A stretch of DNA of 36,791 nucleotides from Mycolicibacterium agri. GTDB lineage: Bacteria > Actinomycetota > Actinomycetes > Mycobacteriales > Mycobacteriaceae. Position numbers and translations under genes: made by a program. Shown one piece after another: positions 22,553 to 30,869 of the stretch (the stretch's first letter is position 1; each line of letters opens with the position of its first letter). The DNA lies in NCBI RefSeq assembly GCF_002553505.1, contig NZ_PDCP01000058.1:1-36791 (forward strand), in the 5' to 3' direction. The notes under the pieces are model-generated. The model was not told the DNA's origin. It worked only from the letters and a program-made list of their open reading frames with translations, and did no database searches.

Positions 22553-23947
22553 ATGCGCATCGCCCGGCACGTCAGTGAGCTCATCGGTAACACCCCACTG
22601 GTTCAGCTGAACTCGGTTGTGCCCGAGGGCGCGGGCAAGGTCGTCGCCAAGGTCGAGTACCTCAATCCGGGCGGCAGTTCCAAGGACCGCATCGCGGTCA
22701 AGATGATCGACGCGGCCGAGGCCAGCGGCGAGCTCAAACCCGGCGGAACCATCGTCGAACCGACATCGGGCAACACCGGTGTCGGGCTGGCGCTGGTGGC
22801 CCAGCAGCGCGGCTACAAATGCATCTTCGTGTGCCCGGACAAGGTCAGCGAGGACAAGCAGAATGTGTTGCGCGCCTACGGCGCTGAGGTTGTGGTGTGC
22901 CCGACGGCGGTCCCGCCGGACCACCCGGACAGCTATTACAGCGTGTCCAACCGTCTGGTCGAAGAGATCGAGGGCGCGTGGAAGCCCGACCAGTACTCCA
23001 ACCCGATGGGCCCGGCCAGTCACTACGAGACGACCGGACCGGAGATCTGGAACGACACCGACGGCACCGTCACCCATTTCGTCGCGGGCGTGGGCACCGG
23101 CGGCACCATCACCGGTGCGGGCCGGTATCTGAAAGAGGTATCGGGCGGGCGGGTGCGCGTCATCGGCGCCGACCCGGAAGGCTCGGTGTATTCCGGCGGC
23201 ACCGGCCGGCCGTATCTCGTCGAGGGCGTCGGGGAAGACTTCTGGCCTGCCGCCTACGACCCCAGCGTGCCCGACGAGATCATCGCGGTCTCCGACGCCG
23301 ACTCGTTCGACATGACACGGCGGCTTGCCCGCGAAGAGGCCCTGCTGGTCGGCGGATCGTGCGGCATGGCGGTCGTCGCCGCGATCGAGGTTGCACAGAA
23401 GGCAGGCCCTGACTCGCTTGTCGTCGTGCTGCTGCCCGACGGCGGACGCGGTTACATGTCAAAGGTTTTCAACGACGCGTGGATGTCGTCGTATGGCTTC
23501 TTGCGCAACAGGCTCGACGGCACGGTCGACCAGGCCACCGTCGGCGATGTGTTGCGGGGCAAGTCGGGCGCGCTGCCCGATCTGGTGCACACCCATCCGC
23601 AGGAGACCGTGCGCGACGCGATCGGCATCCTGCGCGAGTACGGCGTCTCGCAGATGCCGGTGGTCGGCGCCGAACCGCCGGTGATGGCCGGCGAAGTGGC
23701 CGGAAGCGTGTCCGAACGTGAACTTCTCTCCGCGGTGTTCGAGGGCCGGGCCAAGCTGGCCGACGCGGTGTCGCAGCACATGTCGCCGCCGCTGCCGCTG
23801 ATCGGCGCGGGCGAACTGGTCAGCCATGCGGCCAAGGCATTGCGCGATTGCGACGCGCTCATGGTCGTCGAGGAAGGCAAACCCGTCGGCGTGCTGACTC
23901 GCCACGACCTCCTCGGCTTTCTCTCCGAGGGCAACTCCCGCCGGTAA
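22553..23947 (+). CDS. cbs: Cystathionine beta-synthase
   Basis: A 464-residue PLP enzyme. Lys44 in GGSSKDR binds PLP; SGNTGVGLA and GTGGTITG bind substrate and cofactor phosphate. Residues from about 345 are a tandem CBS (Bateman) module that can bind an adenosyl ligand. It condenses serine and homocysteine to cystathionine. Length equals M. tuberculosis Cbs (Rv1077). With metB about 3 kb downstream it forms the transsulfuration route between homocysteine and cysteine. The start ATG at 22553 gives RIARHVSELIGNTPLVQL, the conserved N-terminus. Confidence 0.95.
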   Translation: MRIARHVSELIGNTPLVQLNSVVPEGAGKVVAKVEYLNPGGSSKDRIAVKMIDAAEASGELKPGGTIVEPTSGNTGVGLALVAQQRGYKCIFVCPDKVSEDKQNVLRAYGAEVVVCPTAVPPDHPDSYYSVSNRLVEEIEGAWKPDQYSNPMGPASHYETTGPEIWNDTDGTVTHFVAGVGTGGTITGAGRYLKEVSGGRVRVIGADPEGSVYSGGTGRPYLVEGVGEDFWPAAYDPSVPDEIIAVSDADSFDMTRRLAREEALLVGGSCGMAVVAAIEVAQKAGPDSLVVVLLPDGGRGYMSKVFNDAWMSSYGFLRNRLDGTVDQATVGDVLRGKSGALPDLVHTHPQETVRDAIGILREYGVSQMPVVGAEPPVMAGEVAGSVSERELLSAVFEGRAKLADAVSQHMSPPLPLIGAGELVSHAAKALRDCDALMVVEEGKPVGVLTRHDLLGFLSEGNSRR

Positions 23948-24022
23948 CGTCGCGGCCAACGCGGGTTCACACTCGATTCCGGTCGGATAACACCCCGGGC
24001 ATGGTTCTTGCCAAAATCCCTG

Positions 24023-24051
24023 TTGACAGCAACCTCTCGGGTACATTAGGG
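24023..24051 (+). promoter_or_regulatory. Candidate sigma-A promoter of pra
   Basis: A consensus -35 TTGACA (24023-24028) is followed after 17 nt by TTAGGG (24046-24051), a weak -10; TACATT at 24042 is better in sequence but only 13 nt away. The pra start is 37 nt downstream. Confidence 0.45.
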
Positions 24052-24087
24052 CACGCCTCGTCCCAGCAAAGGAACTGGAGAGCGTCG

Positions 24088-24735
24088 ATGACCGATCCCC
24101 CCGGCAATTACCCACCGCCGCCCGGTAATTACCCGCCTCCTCCTCCGCCGCCGCAAGGGGGCTATCCACCGCCGCCACCGCCACATGGTGGGGGCTTTCC
24201 TGGACAGCAAGGCGGGCCGGGATACGGGGCGGCAGCGGTGGGCGCATTGCCGAAAGAGGCTTATACGCCGTGGGGTACACGGGTATTGGCCTACATCATC
24301 GACTACATCCCGTACGCAATCATCATGGGCATCGGCTGGCTGCTGTTGATCGGCACCCGTGAGACAGCCTGTGTCACTGATACTTCCGAATACCAGCTCG
24401 GTGAATTCTGCGCGACGGGCGCGTCGACAGTCGGTCAGCTTTCCATCTTCTTGGCCGCCTTGATCGGGCTGGCGTATGTGGTCTGGAACATGGGTTACCG
24501 CCAGGGCACCACCGGCTCGAGCATCGGCAAGTCCATCATGAAGTTCAAGATTGTCAGCGAAAAAACCGGCCAGCCAATCGGTTTCGGTATGTCGGTGGTA
24601 CGCGAGCTGATCTATCTTGTGTTCGCGGGTCTGTGCGGGATCATCTGGCTCATTGCCGTGCTGTTTCCGCTGTGGGACGACAGGCGGCAGACACTCGTGG
24701 ACAAGATCATCTCGACAGTCGCTGTGCCCCTTTAA
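24088..24735 (+). CDS. pra: Proline-rich antigen Pra (RDD-family membrane protein)
   Basis: A 215-residue membrane protein. Residues 1-50 are a Pro/Gly/Tyr-rich cytoplasmic leader made of NYPPPP- and GGYPPPPPP-like repeats. From about 58 the RDD domain begins (WGTRVLAYIIDYIPY) with helices near 65-88, 110-130 and 168-190 and the conserved SIGKSIMKFKIV and PLWDDRRQTLVDKI segments. It matches the proline-rich antigen of mycobacteria (Rv1078), a membrane protein of unknown function. GGAG sits 7 nt before the ATG. A second proline-rich membrane protein gene starts 21 nt downstream. Confidence 0.92.
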   Translation: MTDPPGNYPPPPGNYPPPPPPPQGGYPPPPPPHGGGFPGQQGGPGYGAAAVGALPKEAYTPWGTRVLAYIIDYIPYAIIMGIGWLLLIGTRETACVTDTSEYQLGEFCATGASTVGQLSIFLAALIGLAYVVWNMGYRQGTTGSSIGKSIMKFKIVSEKTGQPIGFGMSVVRELIYLVFAGLCGIIWLIAVLFPLWDDRRQTLVDKIISTVAVPL

Positions 24736-24756
24736 CTCCCACTTACGGAAGGTCTA

Positions 24757-25587
24757 ATGACGAATCCACCTCCTCCTCCGCACGGCGGTGGCTATCCGCC
24801 GCCACCTCCGCCAGGGGCGCCCGGATTCCACCAGGGCTACCCACCCGCGCCGGGCGGGCCGCCCGGATTCGGTGGCGCACAGGCCTACAGCGTCGGCGAT
24901 GCGTTCTCGTGGGCGTGGAACAAGTTCAGCAAGAACGCCGGGCCGCTGATCATCGCAACGCTCGTCTACGGGCTGATCGTCATCGCGCTGCAGCTCATCA
25001 TCAACTTCCTGCAGTCCGCGGTCAGTCCCGGGGTGACCAGCTACACCTCCGACGACAGTGGATTCTCGTACTCGTGGAGCACCAGTTCCATGGGGCTGGC
25101 AGGAATCCTCGTCGCTATAGTCGGATGGTTCGTCTCGCTGATCGTCGGTGCGGCAATCCAATCCGGCTACATCGGCGGTGTGCTCGACATCGCCAACGGC
25201 CAGCAGGTGTCGGTCGGATCGTTCTTCCGGCCGCGCAGCATCGGCCAGGTCGTCATCGCCGGGTTGATCGTCGGCATCATCACGACGATCGGGTTGTTCC
25301 TGTGCGTGATCCCCGGCCTGATCGCCAGCATCATGCTGTTGTTCACCGTGGTCGCCCTGCTGGATCGCAACCTGTCACCGGTGGACGCGGTGAAGGCCAG
25401 CTTCGACCTCAGCAAGAACAACTTCGGCAACGTGTTCTTGACCTGGCTGGTCATGCTCGTGACCGCAGCGGTCGGCGCCCTGGTCTGCCTTGTCGGTCTG
25501 TTGGTCGCCATTCCCGTCGTGGCGCTGATCGAGGTCTACGCGTGGCGGCGGCTCACCGGAGCGCAGGTAGCACCGCTCACCCCGTAG
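24757..25587 (+). CDS. Proline/glycine-rich multi-pass membrane protein
   Basis: A 276-residue protein with a Pro/Gly-rich leader (1-43) very like that of Pra, then YSVGDAFSWAWNKFSKNAGPLI, the start of a DUF975/YciC-like membrane domain. About six helices follow, with FLCVIPGLIASIMLLF and a conserved DRNLSPVDAVKASFDL loop. Similar to the proline- and glycine-rich transmembrane protein family (Rv2560-type). Function unknown; scaffold or membrane-organising roles are guesses. GGAAGG precedes the ATG, and it lies 21 nt after pra, so the two form an operon. It ends 7 nt from the convergent acyl-CoA dehydrogenase stop. Confidence 0.8.
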   Translation: MTNPPPPPHGGGYPPPPPPGAPGFHQGYPPAPGGPPGFGGAQAYSVGDAFSWAWNKFSKNAGPLIIATLVYGLIVIALQLIINFLQSAVSPGVTSYTSDDSGFSYSWSTSSMGLAGILVAIVGWFVSLIVGAAIQSGYIGGVLDIANGQQVSVGSFFRPRSIGQVVIAGLIVGIITTIGLFLCVIPGLIASIMLLFTVVALLDRNLSPVDAVKASFDLSKNNFGNVFLTWLVMLVTAAVGALVCLVGLLVAIPVVALIEVYAWRRLTGAQVAPLTP

Positions 25588-25594
25588 ACGCAGT

Positions 25595-26767
25595 TCATCG
25601 GAAGGCGCTGACACCCGTCAGCGCCTCACCGATGACGAGTTGGTGTACCTCGGACGTGCCCTCGTAGGTGAGCACCGACTCGAGGTTGTTCGCGTGCCGG
25701 ATGACCGGGTACTCCAGCGTTATCCCGTTGGCGCCGAGCAGGGTTCGGCACTCCCTGGCGATCTTGAGCGCCTCGCGGACGTTGTTCAGCTTGCCGACGC
25801 TGATCTGCTCGGGCCGGATGCGGCCCTCGTCCTTCAGCCGGCCGAGATGCAGCGCCAACAGCTGCGCCTTGCTCAGTTCGACGGCCATGTCGGCGATCTT
25901 GGTCTGCGTGATCTGGTAGCCCGCAAGCGGTTTGTCGAACACCTCCCGGCTGCCGACGTAGTCCAGCGTCGTCTGCAGGCAGTCCCGCGCGGCCCCGACG
26001 GCGCCGAACACGATTCCGAACCTGGCCTCCGACAGGCACGCCAGCGGACCCGAAAGACCGCGCGCCTGCGGCAATTGCGCGTCCGCGGGCAGCCGCACGT
26101 CGTCGAGATGCAGCTCGGAGGTCACCGACGCCCGCAGCGACAGCTTGCGGGTCATCTCCCTGGCGCTGAAGCCCGGCGTGTCCGTCGGCACCACGAAACC
26201 GAGGACACCCTCCTCGGCGCGAGCCCACACGATCGCGACGTCGGCGACCGAACCGTTGGTGATCCACATCTTCGAGCCGTTGAGAATCCAGTCGGAGCCG
26301 TCGCGGCGGGCCGTGGTGCGCATGCCGCCGGGATTGGACCCGAAGTCGGGCTCGGTCAGCCCGAAGCAGCCGATCACGTCGCCGGTGGCCATCGCGGGCA
26401 ACCACTGCTCGCGCTGCTCCTCGCTGCCGTGCCGGTAGATGGCGAACATCGCCAGCGAGCCCTGCACCGACACCAGGCTGCGCAGCCCGCTGTCGACGGC
26501 CTCGAGCTCCTGGCACACCACCCCGTACGCTGTCGCCGTCGAGCCGCCGCAGCCGTAGCCCTGCAGGTGCATCCCGAGCACGCCGAGCTTGCCCAAATCG
26601 GCGGCCAGCTCACGGACCGGCACCTCTCCCGCCTCGAACCACTCCGCGACGTGCGGCCGCAGCCGCTGCTCGCCGAACCGGCGAACGGTCTGGCGCAACT
26701 CCTTGTCTTCGGGGGTCAGCAGCGAGTCGAGGTCGAGCAGGTCATCGATGCGGGCGGTTGTACTCAT
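25595..26767 (-). CDS. Acyl-CoA dehydrogenase, glutaryl-CoA dehydrogenase-like
   Basis: A 390-residue flavoenzyme. FAD-binding motifs GCFGLTEPDFGSNPGG and NGSKMWITNG are present. The catalytic base is Glu369 in LTYEGTSEVH. Arg96 in SGLRSLVSVQGS corresponds to the substrate-carboxylate-binding arginine of glutaryl-CoA dehydrogenase, and overall motifs are closer to GCDH than to other FadE proteins. It would oxidise and decarboxylate glutaryl-CoA to crotonyl-CoA in lysine/tryptophan breakdown. AGGAA precedes the ATG. It diverges from metB with a palindrome between them, and is not part of the Rv1077-Rv1079 block as I remember it. Confidence 0.88.
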   Translation of the reverse strand: MSTTARIDDLLDLDSLLTPEDKELRQTVRRFGEQRLRPHVAEWFEAGEVPVRELAADLGKLGVLGMHLQGYGCGGSTATAYGVVCQELEAVDSGLRSLVSVQGSLAMFAIYRHGSEEQREQWLPAMATGDVIGCFGLTEPDFGSNPGGMRTTARRDGSDWILNGSKMWITNGSVADVAIVWARAEEGVLGFVVPTDTPGFSAREMTRKLSLRASVTSELHLDDVRLPADAQLPQARGLSGPLACLSEARFGIVFGAVGAARDCLQTTLDYVGSREVFDKPLAGYQITQTKIADMAVELSKAQLLALHLGRLKDEGRIRPEQISVGKLNNVREALKIARECRTLLGANGITLEYPVIRHANNLESVLTYEGTSEVHQLVIGEALTGVSAFR

Positions 26768-26782
26768 GGTCCATTCCTACAC

Positions 26783-26792
26783 CTTGCGCAAG
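26783..26792. promoter_or_regulatory. 10-bp palindrome in the fadE-metB intergenic region
   Basis: CTTGCGCAAG is perfectly self-complementary and lies 16-25 nt upstream of the acyl-CoA dehydrogenase start, where a repressor would block transcription or initiation. No regulator gene is adjacent. Confidence 0.35.
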
Positions 26793-26876
26793 CGGCCGCA
26801 GCCAAAAGCACCAGCCCTATCCGACCGATTTGAGCCGGGAACAGCGGCTGGGCGATAGCCCCGCACCGGGCGTCGT

Positions 26877-26882
26877 TACCCT
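26877..26882 (+). promoter_or_regulatory. Candidate -10 box for metB
   Basis: TACCCT ends 7 nt before the ATG at 26890; the following GGGCGGG is not a good Shine-Dalgarno at zero spacing. A leaderless transcript is possible. Confidence 0.35.
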
Positions 26883-26889
26883 GGGCGGG

Positions 26890-28044
26890 ATGAGTGAGAA
26901 CAGCAGGTGGCAGGGCCTGGCCACGAAGGCCATCCACGCCGGGTACCGGCCCGACCCGCAGACCGGCGCCGTCAACGCCCCGATCTACGCCAGCTCGACG
27001 TTCGCCCAGGACGGCGTCGGCGGACTGCGCGGCGGATTCGAATACGCCCGCACCGGCAACCCGACCCGCGCGCATTTGGAAGCGTCGCTGGCCGCGGTGG
27101 AGGAAGCGCAGTTCGGACGCGCGTTCAGCTCGGGGATGGCCGCCACCGACTGTGCCCTGCGGGCGGTGCTGCGGCCCGGAGATCACGTTGTGATCCCCGA
27201 CGACGCATACGGCGGTACGTTCCGGCTGATCGACAAGGTGTTCACGCACTGGGGCATCAGCCATACGGCGGTCGCGCTGTCCGACCTCGACGCGGTGCGC
27301 GCGGCCATCACACCGCAAACAAAGATGATCGTGGTCGAGACGCCCACCAATCCGCTGCTGTCGATCGCCGACATCAACGCCATTGCCCAGATCGCCGGCG
27401 GTTCGAACGTAAAGGTATTGGTGGACAACACCTTTGCTTCTCCCGCGCTGCAGCAGCCGCTGCTGCTGGGCGCCGACATCGTGCTGCACTCGACGACGAA
27501 ATACATCGGCGGGCATTCCGACGTCGTCGGCGGCGTGCTACTGACCAATGACGCCGAACTCGACGAGAAGTTCGCGTTCCTGCAGAACGGCGCCGGTGCG
27601 GTGCCGGGCCCGTTCGACGCCTATCTGACGATGCGCGGGCTCAAGACGCTCGTGCTGCGCATGCAGCGACACAGCGAGAACGCCACGAAGGTCGCCGAAT
27701 TCCTTGCCGATCATCCGGCCATCGAAACGGTGCTCTACCCGGGCCTGCCGACCCATCCGGGCCACGACGTCGCCGCCAAGCAGATGAGCGCATTCGGCGG
27801 CATGGTGTCGGTGCGGCTCCGCGGCGGTGCGCAGGCTGCACGCGAATTCTGCTCGCGTACCGAGGTTTTCATTCTCGCGGAGTCGTTGGGCGGCGTGGAG
27901 TCGCTGATCGAGCATCCCGGTGCGATGACCCATGCGTCGACCGCGGGTTCGCAGCTCGAGGTGCCCGACGACCTGGTCCGGCTGTCGGTGGGCATCGAAG
28001 ATCCCGCCGACCTGCTCGCCGATCTGGAGCAGGCGCTACGTTAA
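26890..28044 (+). CDS. metB: Cystathionine gamma-synthase/lyase MetB
   Basis: A 384-residue Cys/Met-metabolism PLP enzyme. Lys204 in HSTTKYIGGHSD binds PLP; YARTGNPTR and VVETPTNPLL are conserved substrate/cofactor segments; SLGGVESLIEHPGAMTH is the C-terminal signature. It makes cystathionine from an activated homoserine and cysteine, or cleaves cystathionine; sequence alone does not separate the two. With cbs it covers transsulfuration in both directions. Position matches Rv1079. The ATG at 26890 gives the family N-terminus; longer readings run into the intergenic promoter region. Its stop overlaps the convergent GPP34 gene by 9 nt. Confidence 0.93.
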   Translation: MSENSRWQGLATKAIHAGYRPDPQTGAVNAPIYASSTFAQDGVGGLRGGFEYARTGNPTRAHLEASLAAVEEAQFGRAFSSGMAATDCALRAVLRPGDHVVIPDDAYGGTFRLIDKVFTHWGISHTAVALSDLDAVRAAITPQTKMIVVETPTNPLLSIADINAIAQIAGGSNVKVLVDNTFASPALQQPLLLGADIVLHSTTKYIGGHSDVVGGVLLTNDAELDEKFAFLQNGAGAVPGPFDAYLTMRGLKTLVLRMQRHSENATKVAEFLADHPAIETVLYPGLPTHPGHDVAAKQMSAFGGMVSVRLRGGAQAAREFCSRTEVFILAESLGGVESLIEHPGAMTHASTAGSQLEVPDDLVRLSVGIEDPADLLADLEQALR

Positions 28045-28713
28045 CGCGGCCCGCATCGCCGACGCGGTGACAGCGAGGTTCATCTCCGGCAGCACCGGCT
28101 TTTCGTATTCGTCTATCCAACTGCCGCTGGCGATTTCGGCCGCCCGCATGTGCACCCACCGCCAGCCGCGATCGTTGAGGCTCAACAACGCGCCGAGGCC
28201 GTCGACCGCGTGCAGCAGCGACACGATCGCGGCCGTCGGCGGTGTCGGTGGATGCCGGTCGAACAACGCGGCCAGCAGAGCCGCCCTCGCCTGCGTCACC
28301 CTGTCGCGGTTCACCACCGGCCAGGCGTACGGCTGATGGTGAAACCGCCTGCCCTCCACCCGGATACGCCGGATCTGGCCAGTGCGCTCCAGGTGTTCGG
28401 CGATGACGTCCTGAATGCCGCGGCGCAGCTTGGACACCGCGGCGGACGGGGTGAGCGGCCGGCGCGCCAGCAGCTCGAAGGCCGGATCCATGACTGGATC
28501 CAGCGGCAACGGACCCGCCAACGCCACCAGCCGACCGGGTGCGACGGCTTCGCCGTTCATCGTCGGTCGTACGCGGCACAGCAGCGCCAGATCCAGCAGC
28601 ACCGCCGCCGACAGCACGCGCTCACGCCGCGACTTGTCGAGTCCAGGCTGTGCGGACGCGTTGTCCAACAGCAGTAAAAAGAGATCCTCGGCGATCTGCG
28701 CCACGGACGGCAC
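28036..28713 (-). CDS. GPP34 (GOLPH3/VPS74-like) family protein
   Basis: A 225-residue protein with the GPP34 fold: an N-terminal helix SVAQIAEDLFLLLLDNAS, the VLSAAVLLDLALLCRV segment, and the basic FHHQPYAW-containing middle part. In eukaryotes the family binds PI4P and Golgi glycosyltransferases; the role in actinobacteria is unknown. The start is GTG at 28713 without a Shine-Dalgarno, 4 nt after a hairpin that follows greA on the same strand. It overlaps metB tail to tail by 9 nt. I do not recall it between metB and greA in M. tuberculosis, so it may be an insertion here or a loss there. Confidence 0.82.
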   Translation of the reverse strand: MPSVAQIAEDLFLLLLDNASAQPGLDKSRRERVLSAAVLLDLALLCRVRPTMNGEAVAPGRLVALAGPLPLDPVMDPAFELLARRPLTPSAAVSKLRRGIQDVIAEHLERTGQIRRIRVEGRRFHHQPYAWPVVNRDRVTQARAALLAALFDRHPPTPPTAAIVSLLHAVDGLGALLSLNDRGWRWVHMRAAEIASGSWIDEYEKPVLPEMNLAVTASAMRAALT

Positions 28714-28717
28714 TTTA

Positions 28718-28743
28718 ACGCGACGGCATCAGCCGGGTCGCGT
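28718..28743 (-). terminator. Hairpin at the greA stop codon
   Basis: ACGCGAC (28718-28724) and GTCGCGT (28737-28743) form a perfect 7-bp stem with a 12-nt loop, touching the last base of the greA stop. No T-tract follows (TTAAAG), so termination would be weak. It ends 4 nt before the GPP34 start and could affect its initiation. Confidence 0.4.
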
Positions 28744-29237
28744 CAGGCGTGGTAAGGCTCAGCCTTGACGAGCGTCACCTTCACGGTGTTGCCGTTGGGC
28801 ACGGTGTAGGTGCGGGTCTCGCCTTCCTTGGCGTCGATGAGGGCGCTGCCCAGCGGCGACGCCGGCGAGTAGACCTCGAGCTTGCCGTCGCTGACGCCCT
28901 CCTGGCGGGTGGCGATCAGGAACGTCTCCGTGTCGGACTCGTCGTCGTTGTAGTACACCGTGACGACCGAGCCGGGCAGCGCCACACCGGACTGCTTGGG
29001 CGCCTCGCCGACCTTGGCGTTGTTCAGCAGCTCCTGCAGCTGACGGATACGGGCTTCCTGCTGGCCTTGCTCCTCGCGCGCGGCGTGGTAGCCGCCATTC
29101 TCCCGCAGGTCGCCTTCCTCGCGGCGGTCGTTGATCTCCGCAGCGATGATCGGCCGGTTGGCGATCAGCTGGTCGAGCTCCGCCTTCAGCCGGTCGTGTG
29201 CCTCCTGGGTCAGCCAGGTGACCTGGGTGTCGGTCAT
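28743..29237 (-). CDS. greA: Transcript cleavage factor GreA
   Basis: A 164-residue Gre factor, the length of the mycobacterial GreA. Residues 1-78 form the antiparallel coiled coil; Asp43 and Glu46 in EGDLRENGGYHAAREEQ are the tip acids that reach the RNA polymerase active site. The C-terminal half is the FKBP-like domain (SPLGSALIDAKEG). It rescues backtracked RNA polymerase by stimulating cleavage of the 3' RNA. The ATG at 29237 has AGGAG about 10 nt upstream. A long nested inverted repeat lies in the leader (29294-29373). The gene follows a DUF4307 gene by 241 nt on the same strand. Confidence 0.97.
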   Translation of the reverse strand: MTDTQVTWLTQEAHDRLKAELDQLIANRPIIAAEINDRREEGDLRENGGYHAAREEQGQQEARIRQLQELLNNAKVGEAPKQSGVALPGSVVTVYYNDDESDTETFLIATRQEGVSDGKLEVYSPASPLGSALIDAKEGETRTYTVPNGNTVKVTLVKAEPYHA

Positions 29238-29293
29238 GGTTTCGCGCTCCTGTCTTGGTCTTCGCGCTTTTCGCGTGGAAGTTCGTGTGTCGT

Positions 29294-29373
29294 CTGCTGG
29301 GAGCTCCTGCTGTATTGCCACATCGACCAGCGCTCAATCAGCGCGCAAAAGCAGCAATACACGGCCCCAGCAG
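29294..29373 (-). promoter_or_regulatory. Nested inverted repeats in the greA upstream region
   Basis: Outer arms CTGCTGGG (29294-29301) and CCCAGCAG (29366-29373) and inner arms TGTATTGC (29311-29318) and GCAATACA (29354-29361) are each perfect; a small CGCT-AGCG stem sits in the centre. If transcribed, this gives a long structured leader 57-136 nt before the greA start. Confidence 0.55.
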
Positions 29374-29478
29374 GAACCGTGTACCGGGCCATGTTACCAC
29401 CGCGACGTCACCCGGTTTCCACGTATTTGTTCCTGCGTCGCGGACCCGATACCGGTATAGCACCAGGCTGACGTCGTG

Positions 29479-29901
29479 TCAGGGCGCGACCAGATAGGGC
29501 GGCACGTCCGTCCCGCACCCGTAGACGTCGCCCGCAACCGGCGGTTTCGTCGACTTCACCGTGGTCGTGACGTTGACCGTGGCCTGCGACGACGGCGGCA
29601 CCAGCAGCTCGCGGCGGCCCGTCTCGGCGCCGTCGGCTGAGCGGGCCCGCGCGATGCACACCACCGGCCGCGACGGGTCGGCCCTGGTCACCTTCATCGT
29701 CACCGTGAGGGTTTCGTCGTCGACCACTTCGAATGCACCGAGTTCGCCCTTGACGTCGCCGGTGCCCAACCGCTGCCAGCCCACGATCGCGATGACCACC
29801 CCCGCCACCAGGGCAAACGCGGTCACGCCAGCGACCCAGAAACGGCGGGAACGGCGCGACGCGCGTTGCCGTCCGTACCGGGATTCGGGACGATCTATCA
29901 A
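29479..29901 (-). CDS. DUF4307 membrane protein (Rv1081c-like)
   Basis: A 140-residue protein with a basic N-terminus (RYGRQRASRRSRRF), one membrane helix (about 22-44), and an extracytoplasmic domain with two cysteines (VVCIAR, YGCGTD). It fits the actinobacterial DUF4307 family and the place of Rv1081c. Function unknown. The only start in frame is TTG at 29901, 5' of which no Shine-Dalgarno is clear; an ATG is not available, so the start is uncertain. It is divergent from mca. Confidence 0.8.
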   Translation of the reverse strand: MIDRPESRYGRQRASRRSRRFWVAGVTAFALVAGVVIAIVGWQRLGTGDVKGELGAFEVVDDETLTVTMKVTRADPSRPVVCIARARSADGAETGRRELLVPPSSQATVNVTTTVKSTKPPVAGDVYGCGTDVPPYLVAP

Positions 29902-29993
29902 AGGTTCGGTGCCCCGTCGGTTGGATACATCTACTAGGACTGGAACTATAGGGCTACCGAAACGGTTGAACTCTGTCGACGATGAGGAACCAC

Positions 29994-30869
29994 TTGAAGC
30001 AACTCCGGTTGATGGCGGTGCATGCCCACCCGGACGACGAGTCCAGCAAGGGCGCCGCCACCATGGCCCGCTACGCCGCCGAGGGCGCGCGGGTGATGGT
30101 CGTGACGCTGACCGGCGGGGAGCGCGGCGACATTCTCAACCCCGCGATGGACCTGCCCGAGGTGCACGGCCGGATCGCCGAGATCCGCCGCGACGAGATG
30201 CGCAAGGCCGCCGAGATTCTCGGCGTCGAGCATCACTGGCTCGGATTCGTCGACTCCGGGCTCCCGCAGGGCGACCCGCCGCCGCCGCTGCCCGAGGGGT
30301 GCTTGGCGCTCGAGCCGCTGGAGAAACCGGTCGAGGCGCTGGTCCGGGTGATCCGCGAGTTCAAGCCGCACGTGATGACCACCTACGACGAGAACGGCGG
30401 CTACCCGCACCCCGACCACATCCGCTGCCATCAGGTGTCGGTCGCAGCGTATGAAGCCGCAGGCGACTACCGGCTCTATCCCGACGCCGGCGAGCCGTGG
30501 CAGGTACTGAAGCTGTACTACAACCACGGATTCCTGCGGAAGCGCATGCAACTGCTGCAGGAGGAGTTCGCCAAGCACGGGCAGACCGGTCCGTTCGAGA
30601 AGTGGCTTGCGCATTGGGATCCCGAGGTCGACGTCTTCGCCGACCGGGTGACGACGCGCGTCGAGTGCTCCGAATACTTCCCCCAACGCGACGACGCGCT
30701 GCGCGCGCACGCCACCCAGATCGACCCCAACGGCGACTTTTTCGCCGCACCCATCGAGTGGCAGCAAAGGCTCTGGCCCACAGAGGAATTCGAGCTGGCC
30801 CGTTCGCGGGTGCCGGTCAGCCTGCCGGAAAACGATCTGTTCGCAGGCATCGAGCCCGACGATGACTGA
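29994..30869 (+). CDS. mca: Mycothiol S-conjugate amidase Mca
   Basis: A 291-residue LmbE-family zinc amidase. AHPDDE (His12, Asp15) and the later HPDH supply the zinc ligands. It cleaves mycothiol S-conjugates to a mercapturic acid and GlcN-Ins, a detoxification step, and resembles MshB. I favour the TTG at 29994: GAGGAA lies 5 nt upstream and the result, MKQLRLMAVHAHP, has nearly the N-terminal length of M. tuberculosis Mca. The ATG at 29982 would add four residues. It is first in an operon with a small membrane protein (8-nt overlap) and a DUF255 protein. Confidence 0.95.
   Translation: MKQLRLMAVHAHPDDESSKGAATMARYAAEGARVMVVTLTGGERGDILNPAMDLPEVHGRIAEIRRDEMRKAAEILGVEHHWLGFVDSGLPQGDPPPPLPEGCLALEPLEKPVEALVRVIREFKPHVMTTYDENGGYPHPDHIRCHQVSVAAYEAAGDYRLYPDAGEPWQVLKLYYNHGFLRKRMQLLQEEFAKHGQTGPFEKWLAHWDPEVDVFADRVTTRVECSEYFPQRDDALRAHATQIDPNGDFFAAPIEWQQRLWPTEEFELARSRVPVSLPENDLFAGIEPDDD

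Noticed and set aside
24042..24047. TACATT as the pra -10 box
   Set aside because: Its distance to the consensus -35 is only 13 nt, so it was given only as an alternative.
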